A stretch of DNA of 64,000 nucleotides from NCBI GenBank assembly GCA_030762175.1, contig CM060831.1, positions 35,850,001 through 35,914,000 on the forward strand. Reading direction: 5' to 3'. The notes beneath the pieces were generated by a model. The model saw only the letters and a program-made list of their open reading frames with translations, was not told the origin of the DNA and searched no databases. This document shows, in pieces, positions 34,621 to 44,830 of the stretch. The stretch is from Metallyticus violacea. Its lineage: Eukaryota; Arthropoda; Insecta; Mantodea; Metallyticidae. The position numbers and the translations under genes are program-made. Every line of letters starts with the position of its first letter. Positions within the stretch are counted from its first letter, which is position 1.

Positions 34621-34929
34621 CAGTTATGCCCAAACTTCTTGCATGCATGACACCCTTTTCCAGAATGAAATTACTGGGACCCCTCTGTTCACTGTACTGC
34701 TTAATAATAATTCATTTGTAAGTTCGCGCGCACGCTTCAACAATGTGGCATCTATTCAATCACAATAGTCATTGTTGCCCAGCTGTATAACTAATCTAAA
34801 TAATAATAATAATAATGCAACAGTGAGGTAAACATTCTTAATAAGAAGGGAGGTGAAAATGGATATATTCTTAGAACCCCTCCCCAGACACCCCCATAGG
34901 GGTCCTCACCCACAGTTCGGTAACCGGTG
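34621..34929. mobile_element. hAT-type MITE
   Basis: The ends read inward as CAGTTATGCCCAAACTTC and CACCGGTTACCGAACTGTGG. They resemble the hAT terminus CAGTGGTTCCCAAAC, followed by the common GGGGTCCCxxCC-like subterminal words (GGACCCCTCTG on the left, GGACCCCTATGGGGG on the right). The flanks TTTTACAG (34613-34620) and CTTTAGAG (34930-34937) agree at 6 of 8 positions. At 309 bp with a small ATA-rich centre it has no coding capacity. It lies 290 bp from the larger hAT element but has different termini. Confidence 0.7.
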
Positions 34930-34939
34930 CTTTAGAGAA

Positions 34940-35639
34940 TTATATGCAACATTCAAGTAGCCTTCTTTGGGTTTACCGAAGCTATGATTACTGTTTGCCC
35001 TAAAGTTACCAGGTCTTTCATTCTTGTGTACAAAAACAAAGCAAATAGTTTGTTAGGAGCTGTAACTTACTTTATTTAAAGTCTCTTATACACTGCTATT
35101 GAAGTCTGTGATAAAATATGTATGTACATAATTGGTACATTTCGAGTCTTCAGTTGGCACGAACTGTTGATTTTTAAGTCTCTTGGAATTTGTTAACGAG
35201 GTTTTATTCTTGTTACAAAGTGAAGCTATTTACCGATGATTTATAACAGAATAGGAAATTATTCAAACATCGCCTCCTTCAAAGAAACTTAAATGAAGCC
35301 AGTTACTGGTAAAGCAAATACAATAAAGATATTGCTCTGAAGGTAAATCGATTACATTTTGTAAAAAGCTCTAGGAGATAATTCACCACTATAGCTCTGG
35401 TGGAAAGGGAGTCCCACAGGAATATTTCTGTATGATCTGAATGGGAAAGCTTGGAGAGCTCTTTATTTCATTATAAAAGTTGTGAAGAAGGGAAACTCTA
35501 AATCACGGGATGATGCGTACGTTGCTTTTATTGGTCCGTGGATGGAGCATCGCGCGATACCTATAGAGTTACTAGAAGGGTACAACAAAGAGTTACAAAG
35601 CGTGTAAAAGTAGGTCAATGTCATAGCTTTCGAACATAA
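34940..35639. other. Gene-free stretch
   Basis: AT-rich; nothing recognised. Confidence 0.5.
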
Positions 35640-36560
35640 AGAGTGAAAAATATTGAAAATAATTTGTTAGAAAACTATGCTACAATCTATAACTTTCCTT
35701 CACCGCTCGTATGTAATTTTGCATTATCATGCAAAAGAATAATGCTTTTGTGATTCACAAGTACAGCTTCATTAGTTTTCAGTCGGTTGCGTTAATTGTT
35801 GGGCTGAATAGCAGCAGATCACGTTGCATAGATACACAGTTTTGGTTCATTGATTTAGTTTATTTATGGATGCTCTTTAACATCTCAGGTCATCAGTATC
35901 CCATTTAATTCAGGGCGTGCAACAGCCAACAAATTTTGCTCAGAGGCCTCTTCTTTCAGGTTTGAGGTAAATGTATGACACGGGACCCACGGCTTTACTT
36001 TTCTTCCGAAGGAAGCCATACTTAGGATTTTTACGCCCGAAAAAATCCATGGACCTTGATCGGGATTGAACCCGCGAACTTGGGTTTACGAGGCAAGTAT
36101 AGTTACCATTACACCATCGGGAGCGTCGACATATACAGATTATAATTTTCTTTTGGTGAAGTGGTAGTTTTAGCTGGGAATATATTATGGGCTGCCCAGA
36201 TCAATGCAAAGCAGATGTCAGCTATTGCCGCTTTCTGAGTCATTGTCAAGTCGGCGGCGATTAAGTTTATATATTCCGAACTGATGGAAATGGAAGCACA
36301 TGATTTCTGCATTGACGTTGAATTGTTGTGCCACGTCCTCACAAGTGTTCACTTCATCAATCGCAAAGAGAGCCTCATTATCCATTGTTGTTCTTCATAT
36401 CTGGCTCTTCCTCGAGGGTTCGTTGACTTCCCGGAACTTCGCAAACCATTTTTGCACCGTCCATTCATTCATATCATCAACATATAAGGCCTAGCACATT
36501 TTCTGCGCTGCTGCAGTTACATTGTTCAACAACTTAAATTGATAGGGCCTAGTATACAAT
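35640..36560 (-). pseudogene. mariner transposase relic split by SINE-B
   Basis: Minus strand. At 36300-36520 is the N-terminal HTH region, VTAAAQKMC, then MNEWTVQKWFAKFREVNEPS (family: xRTxQKWFAKFRSGxF) and EDVAQQFNVNAEIMCFHFHQ followed by FGIYKLN (family: ELAxxLNVSHSTVxRHLHQIGKxKK). At 35700-35830 is the catalytic part, LKTNEAVLVNHKSIILLHDN with AKLHTS (family: LLHDNARPHT). A SINE-B occupies 35863-36121 between the two parts, so some of the middle is also lost. Stops and frameshifts are abundant. This copy belongs to a different mariner lineage from the one at 14.2-15.2 kb, judging by the HTH sequence. Confidence 0.85.
35863..36121 (-). mobile_element. SINE-B copy inside a mariner relic
   Basis: Minus strand: head GATGGTGTAATGGTAACTAT with CTTGCCTCGTAAACCC, box B GGGTTCAATCCCG, body AAGTATGGCTTCCTTCGG and GGTCCCGTGTCATACATTTA. 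Thirteen bases (GGCACGAAAAAGA in other copies) are deleted, then the tail ATGACCTGAGATGTTAAAGA. Target duplication not evident. Confidence 0.88.
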
Positions 36561-36784
36561 CTCTTATGCTATGCTCTTTGGGGTGCTCATGTTTGACGGC
36601 GTTTCTCGGAATACTGGCTAACACTGGAAAAAACTGGAAAAATTGAACCTTACTGCTCGACAGTCTAACTCTCCGCAACAATTCATCTAAACGTTATTTG
36701 TTGTGTATTTAATTGTTGCTAACGTCTGAAAATTTGGCATTGCGAAAAAACCGACGCAATTTTTACCATCTATATAGAAGCAGT

Positions 36785-36805
36785 AACAACAACAACAACA
36801 ACAAC

Positions 36806-36847
<42 letters not shown>
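36785..36847. repeat. (AAC)n(AAT)n microsatellite
   Basis: Compound triplet tract of about 21 units, the same AAC-then-AAT architecture as at 12.47 kb. Confidence 0.93.
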
Positions 36848-36849
<2 letters not shown>

Positions 36850-37129
36850 ACGATCAACATAACACAGTTCCCCACACCATTTTCTAAAGTTTGTTCTGTG
36901 CATCATACTCTACTCTCGGTTTCATATTATTTTCATAATTTACTCATTACCTGAGGCCTGGAATTTCATGAATTTATTTTGGTTAAAATAGACAGGCAAA
37001 TAAACACCTAAAATACTGAAAATAGGCAGTAATATAATTTAAATAGACATTTATTAAAAGTGAAAACAGAGAGTAATATCACTCGTTATTAATAAAAGCA
37101 GGCATTTAAGATACTCAATAATTTCTTCA

Positions 37130-37420
37130 TAAGTACTTTTTTTGGTTACAAGCAACAACAATTTTTTTCAAGGCATTAACTGTCATAGTCAGCCGCTTGT
37201 TAGAGGGATCATTTTTCATCAAGGAAAAAAAATTCTCTTCCACTGAAGTGCTTGGAGGATTTTTAAACAAGTTATTTCGGAAGAACTCATACCAGTTACA
37301 ACACAACATTCACCTTTCAGGACATCATGGAAATGTTGATCAAGATAAAGTAAAATACTATGGATAGTCCTGGCGAATGAGCAAAAGATGCGCAGTATTT
37401 TCATTTTCATTTTCAGTTTA
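37130..37420 (-). pseudogene. Possible hAT-like transposase C-terminus
   Basis: The minus strand encodes SFARTIHSILLYLDQHFHDV and, after one frame change, PPSTSVEENFFSLMKNDPSN then KRLTMTVNALKKIV. The P-x-T/S-S-V-x-x-E/S-F-S-x-x-K...K-R-L-T spacing resembles the dimerisation segment of hAT transposases. The match is weak and no element ends were found, so another protein family is possible. Confidence 0.35.
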
Positions 37421-37759
37421 TGCGTTTATAGGAGAATCAGATTAGTATCTGTCTTACTTCCGTTATGAACTCATTGTAGGGACTGTATATTGCACAGCTG
37501 TACCGCACTCATCTTTCTCTCTTGCAATTGTTTATTATACTTATTAGATCAGAAGTTACCCCACCACAAATTTCCTAGAATTGTCTCGCGCAGATCGTAA
37601 CAATTCGCCAGGACTATTCAAAATACAGTTTTTCCATCATCCTCTCAATTTTCTGATATTCGTATGCACGAGGTAATCGTGCGTTCCTTTCACTAATGAA
37701 AGTTCTGCTGTTTAAAGAGCTTAACTGAATGAGTTAAGGAGAAAAATTTGACTGCTTGA

Positions 37760-39000
37760 AAAGAAATGAATGTATAAAAGGCTCCCAATAGATTTTTTTA
37801 TGAGGTGACCATGTCATTTAATTTTTAATCTTTCTTTCACTTCGATATATTGAAATTCGTTATGTACTTTTTAAAATGCGTATATAATTGCAGAAAATAC
37901 CCATAACGATACAAAAGAGACAAAAATATTTCAAACCTTAAAATAGGCAACAGAATAGAAAATAGACAAAAGGGCAAAATAAAAACTGGCCTTACCAACC
38001 CCAAATGTATGAAACATGTTCATTTCTATTTGACTCTAAAAGGCATTTTGCCTATCTTCCAGGTTCTGCTTACTACATGTCTTATCGGCTCCTCTTTTGA
38101 TCCCTTTAAAAATATCTATTTGGAAAATTTGTTTGAAAAATATCATTTCTATTACATACCCAAAGTATTTCAGTCTTACTTTCTGAATTCTAACAGAATC
38201 AGTTCTACCCGATTCTCTGGTTCTTTCCTTACGCGTTAACTTAAAAACTATTGCACTTTTAAAATTACACAGACATATTCATTCACTCTGCAATATTATT
38301 TACTCACTTCTACAGCTTTCACTTCCGCAATTCAGAATATTGAACTAAAAATGTCCAAATTATTTTTCTCCTCTTTTTCTGACACATTTATACTTGAAAA
38401 TTGAATTTAAACGTAAGATTTTTTTTTGATTGCACAATTCAGTTTTTATCTTTACTTCTGCTGTACCTTCTGCAATATCGGTTATTATTCCAAGATATTT
38501 TATTGACTTACTTAATTCTTCTTAGAAGAAAAAGAAGATAACGATCTTTAAAAATTTACAAGGATATTCTTTCTCGAGAGTGAGACAATGAGATAAGAAG
38601 ACTACTTTTTATTTCTTCCTTTTAAGAAGCAGAAACGCTTCTATTTTTCTCCTTCTTCAAAACTAACTAGTATTTCTTTAGTTCTATTCCCTTTACAAAG
38701 AAAGAGCGAGAGAAAGGGGAGAGAGACAAGAGAGACAAAATTACTATTATTTCCTGAGTTCATGAATAAGACAATCTGTGTTGCCAAATTAGCTTTTTAC
38801 CCATTAGCTTTTATGGAATTAAAGCCTGACTTTGCCCAGCTCCAATTAAATTTAGCTTTATTATTTTATTACTTGATTTGAAAGGAGAGTGAAATACGCT
38901 ACAAGGCATATATAACAATTCCCAATAAAATTTTAATCATTTCTACTAAATAACCTTAGGGTGATCAGGCCAAGAACCGGCGAATGTCGGGAATTTAATA
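37760..39000. other. AT-rich gene-free stretch
   Basis: Includes a purine-rich patch (AGAAAAAGAAGATAACG near 38525; GAGAGAAAGGGGAGAGAG near 38705) and a 76-codon frame at 38009-38239 without a recognised domain. Confidence 0.45.
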
Positions 39001-39029
39001 CTGGAGTATGATTTGAAGATAATACAGTG

Positions 39030-39240
39030 CGATCAGTGATGTTTTCCCCCGCGGGTTTTTCCAATGAGCGAGCTCCCATTCGTTTGCCACTTCCTGGAGG
39101 GGATACCAAGCCTGCTTGCTTACCTGTTGGCCTTACTGACTGTCGCAGTCTTAGCGCAGCTTTTCCCGGGTGTGTGTTGTGTCGTTCATTTCTTAATTTG
39201 ACAGTATACATAAAGTGCATTACGCCTTGTGTGTTTGCAA
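39030..39240. other. GC-richer segment of unknown nature
   Basis: Overlapping frames are open on both strands here for 70-95 codons, which reflects the GC content rather than coding. CCCGCGGG sits near 39048. No domain is recognised. It lies immediately upstream of the DUF4817 relic and could be its 5' untranslated or terminal region. Confidence 0.35.
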
Positions 39241-39249
39241 CGGAATAGC

Positions 39250-39760
39250 ATGCCTTGTACGAATCTTATGTGCTAAGTCAGTCAGCTCATGAAGCTCGAA
39301 GACTGGCTGTTTTAAGCAAGATTTCCCGATACGGACGCTAGAGATCGTAAAACAGGCCATGTCCTGGATAATAAATTTCAGGAAACTGGAAGTGTCGGGC
39401 CTAAAAAACCAAAAAATTAAGCAGCGAAGGATTCTCACCGAAGAAAGATTACACGTTATTGGTAATCGTTTAGAAATTTTTCCTGAAATCTTTTCGTCGT
39501 CTTGCCAAGTAGGAATTTCATATCAGTGTTTGCAAAAGGCTATTAAATTTAACAGTCTGGGAGTATTATCTCTGAGGAAATTAAAAATTCTGTGTTCAAG
39601 ACGAACTCACACACCATACAAAAACTTAGATAACATCGTCAGGAAATTGTTCGGATTTCTCAAAATGAACTACAGCGGGTAATGAATAATTTCTTAAATA
39701 GATGCCAAAAATGTGCAAAGAATGAATGGGGGCAATTGGCAATTGGTAAGTAATGAGCTT
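39250..39760 (+). pseudogene. DUF4817-type transposase with the DDE core deleted
   Basis: Plus strand: DUF4817-like start near 39270-39400 (SKTGCFKQDFPIRTLEIVKQ), then across a frameshift NKFQETGSVGPKKPK and KQRRILTEERLHVIGNRLEI, then VGISYQCLQKAIKFNSL (family: LTEEKLDDIGxRLExSPxKSLxxLxQxxGVSxxxAxxATKxLKL). About 50 bp later, in another frame, comes KNSVFKTNSHTIQKL and RQEIVRISQNELQRVMNNFL then NRCQKCAKNEWG. This is the family C-terminus and a relative of the fragment at 11.05 kb. The DDE catalytic domain of about 150 residues is missing. Confidence 0.83.
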
Positions 39761-41329
39761 CTTAAATTGATTTGTATGTTGTTGGTTTGTTTTAGTGTTT
39801 TACCCTCCCGCTAGTCACCGGGATTAGGCTGGCCGTAGTGCACTTGGCCATAGATAAAACACTCCGGGGGGAAACAAGGCCGGTCGCAACGTAGGTTCTG
39901 CAAATGTATTAAAGTTCAAAGGGAGAAAATGCTTAAATTGTATGGAAAATATGCTGATATTCTCATAATATGTGAATATCCACTTAAGATGAACTTGAGA
40001 AAGAACTCTTACACACACACAGAGCGACAGGCGGAAAACATAATAACATGTTACAATTGCTCCAACCCTGACTCGTTTCTAGGTGATGTATATTTTATTT
40101 TTAATTCTTGCGCACTTTTCAATACACTGTTTTAGAAAACTGGTGCACTTCCTCCGTACATTTCTACAGCTTCCTTGAACAAGGTTTCTACAATATTTCA
40201 AACCTCTTATTTATGACTTCATAATCTGATCAAAACATCATTTGCAAACGTTTTCTTCTCAGTAGTTTTGGGGCAACTGGTGTCATTTGCTTAAATTCCT
40301 ATGGCGAGTTCTACAAATTAAAGTAAGCAAAGAAACAAAAACGCAAAACAAACGTTAATAAAGGCCAATATCAGTCATAAATAATAAAAAATGATCCTCT
40401 CAAGATATATTAAAAAGAGCGAGCAAAAAAGGTCAGTTAATCAATTTAGAAATTAAGTGTAAAATGTTCTAAATTGCAACTTTACTTCCCAAAATAGGTA
40501 GAAATTAAATGAAAATATAAAAAAATCGTTCATCACATCTACTGGATTTACGACAAACTTTCTAGCTGTTGTACAGGAAAACACCGACGCTCCCGCTTCA
40601 TAAATAGCGTGTTATATAGTGACATTGCTGCTGGAATATGGTTACTCAATGCCCCATGCTTCATAATTTAGAACAGTTTTCGTAGACAAAACAGCAGCTA
40701 GACTGCGTTACTTGGGTTTTGTCAGTTCCCAGGGGAACCAACAACCTTATCGAATCGGATATGCACATCAAATATTAAAGCGGCTTCCTCACAAAGTATG
40801 GGCATGCAAACACGGAAATGATGCAGTGACCTGCAAGTTCTTCACTGTTCCAAAACATTTCCAAGTCACGAAACAGGTCACAGCTATTTTGATAAATATT
40901 TTATGCCTAAAATATTCCATAATATTTCCATGAAAAAAAAAAAAGTAGTTAAAGGGTTTGCTTTTTTCTTTTCTAAGATTCCGAAAGATAATAAACCGCA
41001 TGTATGTATAGCATTTAGTCACGGTTGTGGAACAAAAAATAAACAGTTACTTTAGCAAAAGTTGATCTTATTTCGCGATAAGGAAATATAACGTTTTTAA
41101 TATTTCTCTAAAATGTATTAAATCTAACTTTTACTAAAATGTTTAAGAGAACTAATAATTATATTAAAGATTAAAATGTGTTATATTCAATCACTTGTAT
41201 CAAATCTGTGTATTTGTATATTTTTCAATATTGTAATAAATATTTTGGTGTCAATAATGCAACCAAAAGTTAACGTTTTCTATATCATTTTACATAAATT
41301 AATTAAAATATTAATAAATAGCAATTTAA
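39761..41329. other. Gene-free stretch
   Basis: No support for genes on either strand. A 73-codon frame at 40712-40933 (GFVSSQGNQQPYRIGYAHQI) has no recognised domain. Confidence 0.45.
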
Positions 41330-41385
41330 GGATAAGAGCAGCTACAATTGCCTATCCTGCTGCTTTATTTGCAACGAACCATTAA
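41330..41385 (+). repeat. Inverted partial copy of the candidate exon's start
   Basis: The plus strand encodes ATIAYPAALFATNH. On the opposite strand 290 bp away the candidate exon encodes QAYPAALFANIGHN. The nucleotide match covers about 30 bp (GCCTATCCTGCTGCTTTATTTGCAA-like). This is either a duplicated exon fragment in inverted orientation or part of a larger inverted repeat. Confidence 0.45.
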
Positions 41386-41456
41386 AAAATCTCATATAAA
41401 GCGTGCATTTTGTATGAGAAATTTTCAAATGATGACTATCACGTTAAATTTCTTAC

Positions 41457-41677
41457 CTGAAACACTCTCCGTTTGAAAGTCAGTTTTGTCCTGCCTGTCA
41501 TAGTACAGGGTAGTTCCCATGCTGATAGCGGCTCCTGTTGCAAAAGCAAACATTGTTTCTGTGTTTTTGTTATTACATAGCAATAATTGCGAAACAATAT
41601 TACTAAAAGGCAATAGAGGGGGCATATTGTGTCCGATGTTTGCAAACAAAGCTGCAGGATACGCCTGGTATAGAGTA
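41457..41677 (-). CDS. Candidate internal exon of an unidentified gene
   Basis: On the minus strand a pyrimidine-rich acceptor CCTTCTTTTTGTGCAG precedes the segment, and a near-perfect donor CAG|GTAAGA follows at 41456. The 221 bp between are open in the frame starting TLYQAYPAALFANIGHNMPP, continuing with NTETMFAFATGAAISMGTTL and YYDRQDKTDFQTES. The middle is hydrophobic, so a membrane protein is possible. The exon would begin after two bases of a split codon and end with one base of the next. A second frame is also open, so the frame choice is not certain. I do not recognise the protein. It stands out because both splice sites are good, which is rare here. Confidence 0.45.
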
Positions 41678-41689
41678 CTGCACAAAAAG

Positions 41690-43285
41690 AAGGTTTAACA
41701 GTAGTAGACAGTTCAATCATAAGAGATTATTCACAAAAGGAAAAATATGCCATACACCTGCTACTTGTATGTTTCATATTAATAAAATATACAAATACTG
41801 AAATGCCAAACCAAACAGCATTTTCATCCACATTTATTTACGTAATAATGAGCTATAATAAACAAAGCATGCTTGCTTCAAATTTTCAGAAGAAAAAAGA
41901 CAACAAAGTCTTATTCGTGGAAAAAGTTCATTGCACATCTGTTGAAACGAAAGCACAATGCATGAAATTATTAATTTTACACAGTCCCTGAAGCTCGTGA
42001 TTTTGACGTAATTCGGATATCTTTCCATCAAAAATTTACAAGTTATTCGTTTATTGGTTTACCAGCCCAAGCGTTCATTTCCGCGGTTCGCTTCCAAGGA
42101 TTTTCATACAGTAACATAATACAAATTTCTGAGAAGCATAATATATTAATTCATTTACACAAACCACTTTGTAAACAATATGTTTTGTAGAATCAGAACT
42201 TTCCAATAGGCAATTACAAAAAATTCATTTAAATAATGCTCTCAGAAATGCATAATACATTTTATTTTCGACAAAATTGTTCTTTTTTTTTTCTTCGGGT
42301 TACTTCTTTTATTTAAAGAAGCACTCATGTTGTTATAGGACCCTTGTGGAAAAATGGAAACGCAAAAATATTCGTAAGTATTAGGTTAGGAATACTTTTG
42401 GCATGTCAAGAAAATCTATTCTCGAAAAAGACGATTTTCTACTCGGTATCTCGAGTAACCGCATTGTCTATCTTCTTGTGGAATGTAAATGTGCTACTTT
42501 CGTCTTCAAGCTGATTCAAAATTAGCAATATATTAATTCAGATCCCAAACCACTTTGTGGGCCATATCTTCTTGCGGTAGCCGACATTCTTCAACGGCAT
42601 GCAGTATTTCTTCTGACTTGTCTTGTGCAAAGCTAGATATATCTGTAGAAGACATGTTTCCTCAAGGAAATGCATTATCCTTTGAAATTTAGTGCGTTAA
42701 GTTAGCTTGAATAGTGTCGAGTAGTTCACTCCCCGATTCCTAAACCGAAAATAAACTACTGGACTTGGAGTTGCCGTCGACATGGAAGGTGCGATATTCC
42801 GACAGGTTATACAGTCCACAGAGCTGCCGATGCGATTTTTCTTAGTTACAATGTAGACGTTGTATTGCCCACAGACGATAGAGTGGAGACAAAACAAAAT
42901 TAGTTTATGCCAGCTAGTGCTCAGGTATGGAGACCCAAAGTTTCACGGTACTCGTAGTTCTATTTAAGGATAGTAACATGCTGAAATATTTAAGAAGTAA
43001 ATCACCCTACATGGAATAGATTTTGTGTCAATTATGGACGAACAACCCTGATCGCAAGATTAAATGTGCGAATGCCTGTCTCTCGCTCTAAATTGAAACT
43101 AATTCCCGGGGATATGAACAAGCAAATACCAGGCACTGGTCAGATGCACAAACAAACACTGCTTAACAGTGGCAAGGCTCTCCGAAATTGATGATATGGT
43201 GTCATTTATGGAAAGTGAATGATTTTGGTATATTCTTTTTTGAATACATACCGAGAAAGAAATTACTTCTGTTATTTTATTGCAA
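41690..43285. other. AT-rich gene-free stretch
   Basis: A 66-codon minus-strand frame at 42697-42897 (SIVCGQYNVYIVTKKNRIGS) looks mildly coding-like but lacks recognisable splice sites or domain. Nothing else is supported. Confidence 0.4.
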
Positions 43286-43290
43286 TAGTA

Positions 43291-43564
43291 ACGACATCGA
43301 CAACTTCCGCCGCACTATGGTGATGTGCACCGCACAGGAGAAAGTTAGTAGCCCTACATATCTGACATTTCTTCCTTCGAAAGCGATTTTTATCAGGTAA
43401 TCCGTCCACCTTTGCTAAGGTTTGAAGTTTGGGGTGTGTGCTTGCTGTAGTTAAGTGAACACAATAACTATACACTTGGAGCGCGGTCAGTGCTGCCACC
43501 CGAATTCGATTCCGTAGTGAAATTTCGGCTACACAGCGACTGCGGAGCGTCTTCTCGATGACCC
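43291..43564. mobile_element. TIR MITE, family GGGTCATCGA, copy 1
   Basis: The ends read inward as ACGACATCGACAACTTCCGC and GGGTCATCGAGAAGACGCTC, forming about 20-bp imperfect inverted repeats. The interior is shared with the copy at 59.65 kb, e.g. TGATGTGCACCGCA, TCCTTCGAAA.CGATTTTTA, AAGTGAACACAATAAC and GCGGTCAGTG.TG.CACC. There is no coding capacity at 274 bp. The superfamily cannot be assigned since no target duplication is clear. Confidence 0.7.
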
Positions 43565-44264
43565 TTTACTAGACAGTAATGCAATCGCTTTAAACAGTTT
43601 ATGAAAGACGAGGCGTCAGCTCAATAATGCAGAACAGCTATACCACCAATTGAATTATTGGAACATCAGTTTCTTTACTATGGCAAATCCGTAAGATTTT
43701 AAGTTAACAACATTTGCAGTTCTTTATACGGAAAGGCGAAACAACACTGTAGCAAAATTTTTCAAATAAAATCCAGAATCAACAAACCATCTTCAGCGTG
43801 AAGAATGTGCGTTTTTGCGCCTATTCATTATCCTTACACATATTCACAAGGGATCGTTGAACGATGGGCAACACTAGCGCAAACTTTCTCAGCCGAATGT
43901 ATTAACATATAATTATTAAACACAGGCAGTTTTATACGGTCTATTTAACAGCACACTAAATCATACTGCTGCTCATCCAGAGATTTGAAAATGCGTTAAC
44001 TCACATGAACCTCCTATTACTAGTCTGTGTACTACACCAGGCATCTTGCTGCCAGAGGACTGCTTTTAATGTCCGTTTTAGGATTTTAATTTAAGTAAAG
44101 CACCATTCTATTTACAGTTAACGTTATTAATAGTCATTTTGGTACTATTTATTTATTTAATTTGTTTACGTTATTTCAATAAAAAGCATACTTTCTGGAG
44201 ATGCTGGGCACACTGAAAGTTGCTTAGGCTGCGCTTCATAATTTAAGACTAATGTCTGTAAATC

Positions 44265-44475
44265 ACGGACTGCTGTATGTAAGAAGTCTCGATTTCAAAT
44301 ACCACCAGGATCGTAATTTCTGGTTGAGGTTTTCGTTAGTACTCGTCAATGGCAAATGCTTAGGCCTGGTACTCCTCCTTCCTTCTCAATTTGTCATTTC
44401 ATTTCCTTTATTATTTATTACTTTAGTGTCCATCGTCTGTGATGCTACAAAACTGGGCTTAAACATGATTAAAAT
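44265..44475 (+). mobile_element. SINE-A, very old copy
   Basis: Strongly eroded but colinear with the family: ACGGACTGCTGTATGTAAGA (anticodon arm region), TCGATTTCAAATACCACCAG (box B), GAGGTTTTCGTTAGTACTCG, CAATGGCAAATGC, TTAGGCCTGGTAC, then TGTCCATCGTCTGTGATGC. Several internal deletions shorten it to about 210 bp. Confidence 0.75.
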
Positions 44476-44599
44476 AACGAATATTGTTCATTTATTTGTA
44501 TTAATATTAAAGATGGGAAGATCATGCTGACTGATGTTTGTTTGCTGTTCTTATACATTTTGTCATTTTCTTGACAGTTCTTCACCGAAATAGTTTCCC

Positions 44600-44830
44600 A
44601 AATTTTAGAAAGTTGTTGGAGATTAAATCAGCGAAAGAGCGCGCAGTTCATCACAACTTTCGTGTGATGCATCTGTGCTTTTGAGGAGTATTTTCGTGTT
44701 TCATCGGGGTCAAGTAATTATACCTGTCATTTTCGGTTGTCGTAGGGAATGTACTTCTCATCAAAGGTCAAAATATATTCAGAAGCGAATGCTTTCTGTT
44801 TCACATAAGCAGTGAAACGGAACCTCACGC
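44600..44830 (-). pseudogene. mariner (SETMAR-like lineage) transposase fragment
   Basis: The minus strand encodes FDEKYIPYDNRK, then LLDPDETRKYSSKAQMHHTK and VVMNCALFR. This corresponds to the first catalytic-Asp block of mariners related to the human SETMAR transposase domain (TCDEKWxLYDNRxRxxxWLDxDExPKxxPKxxLHxKKVMVxVWWS). A stop follows YDNRK. Only this central block is recognisable; no ends were found. Confidence 0.7.

Noticed and set aside
38933..39248. Opposite-strand frames of 95 and 73 codons
   Set aside because: They overlap each other in a GC-richer patch and no protein family is visible; the openness is explained by composition.
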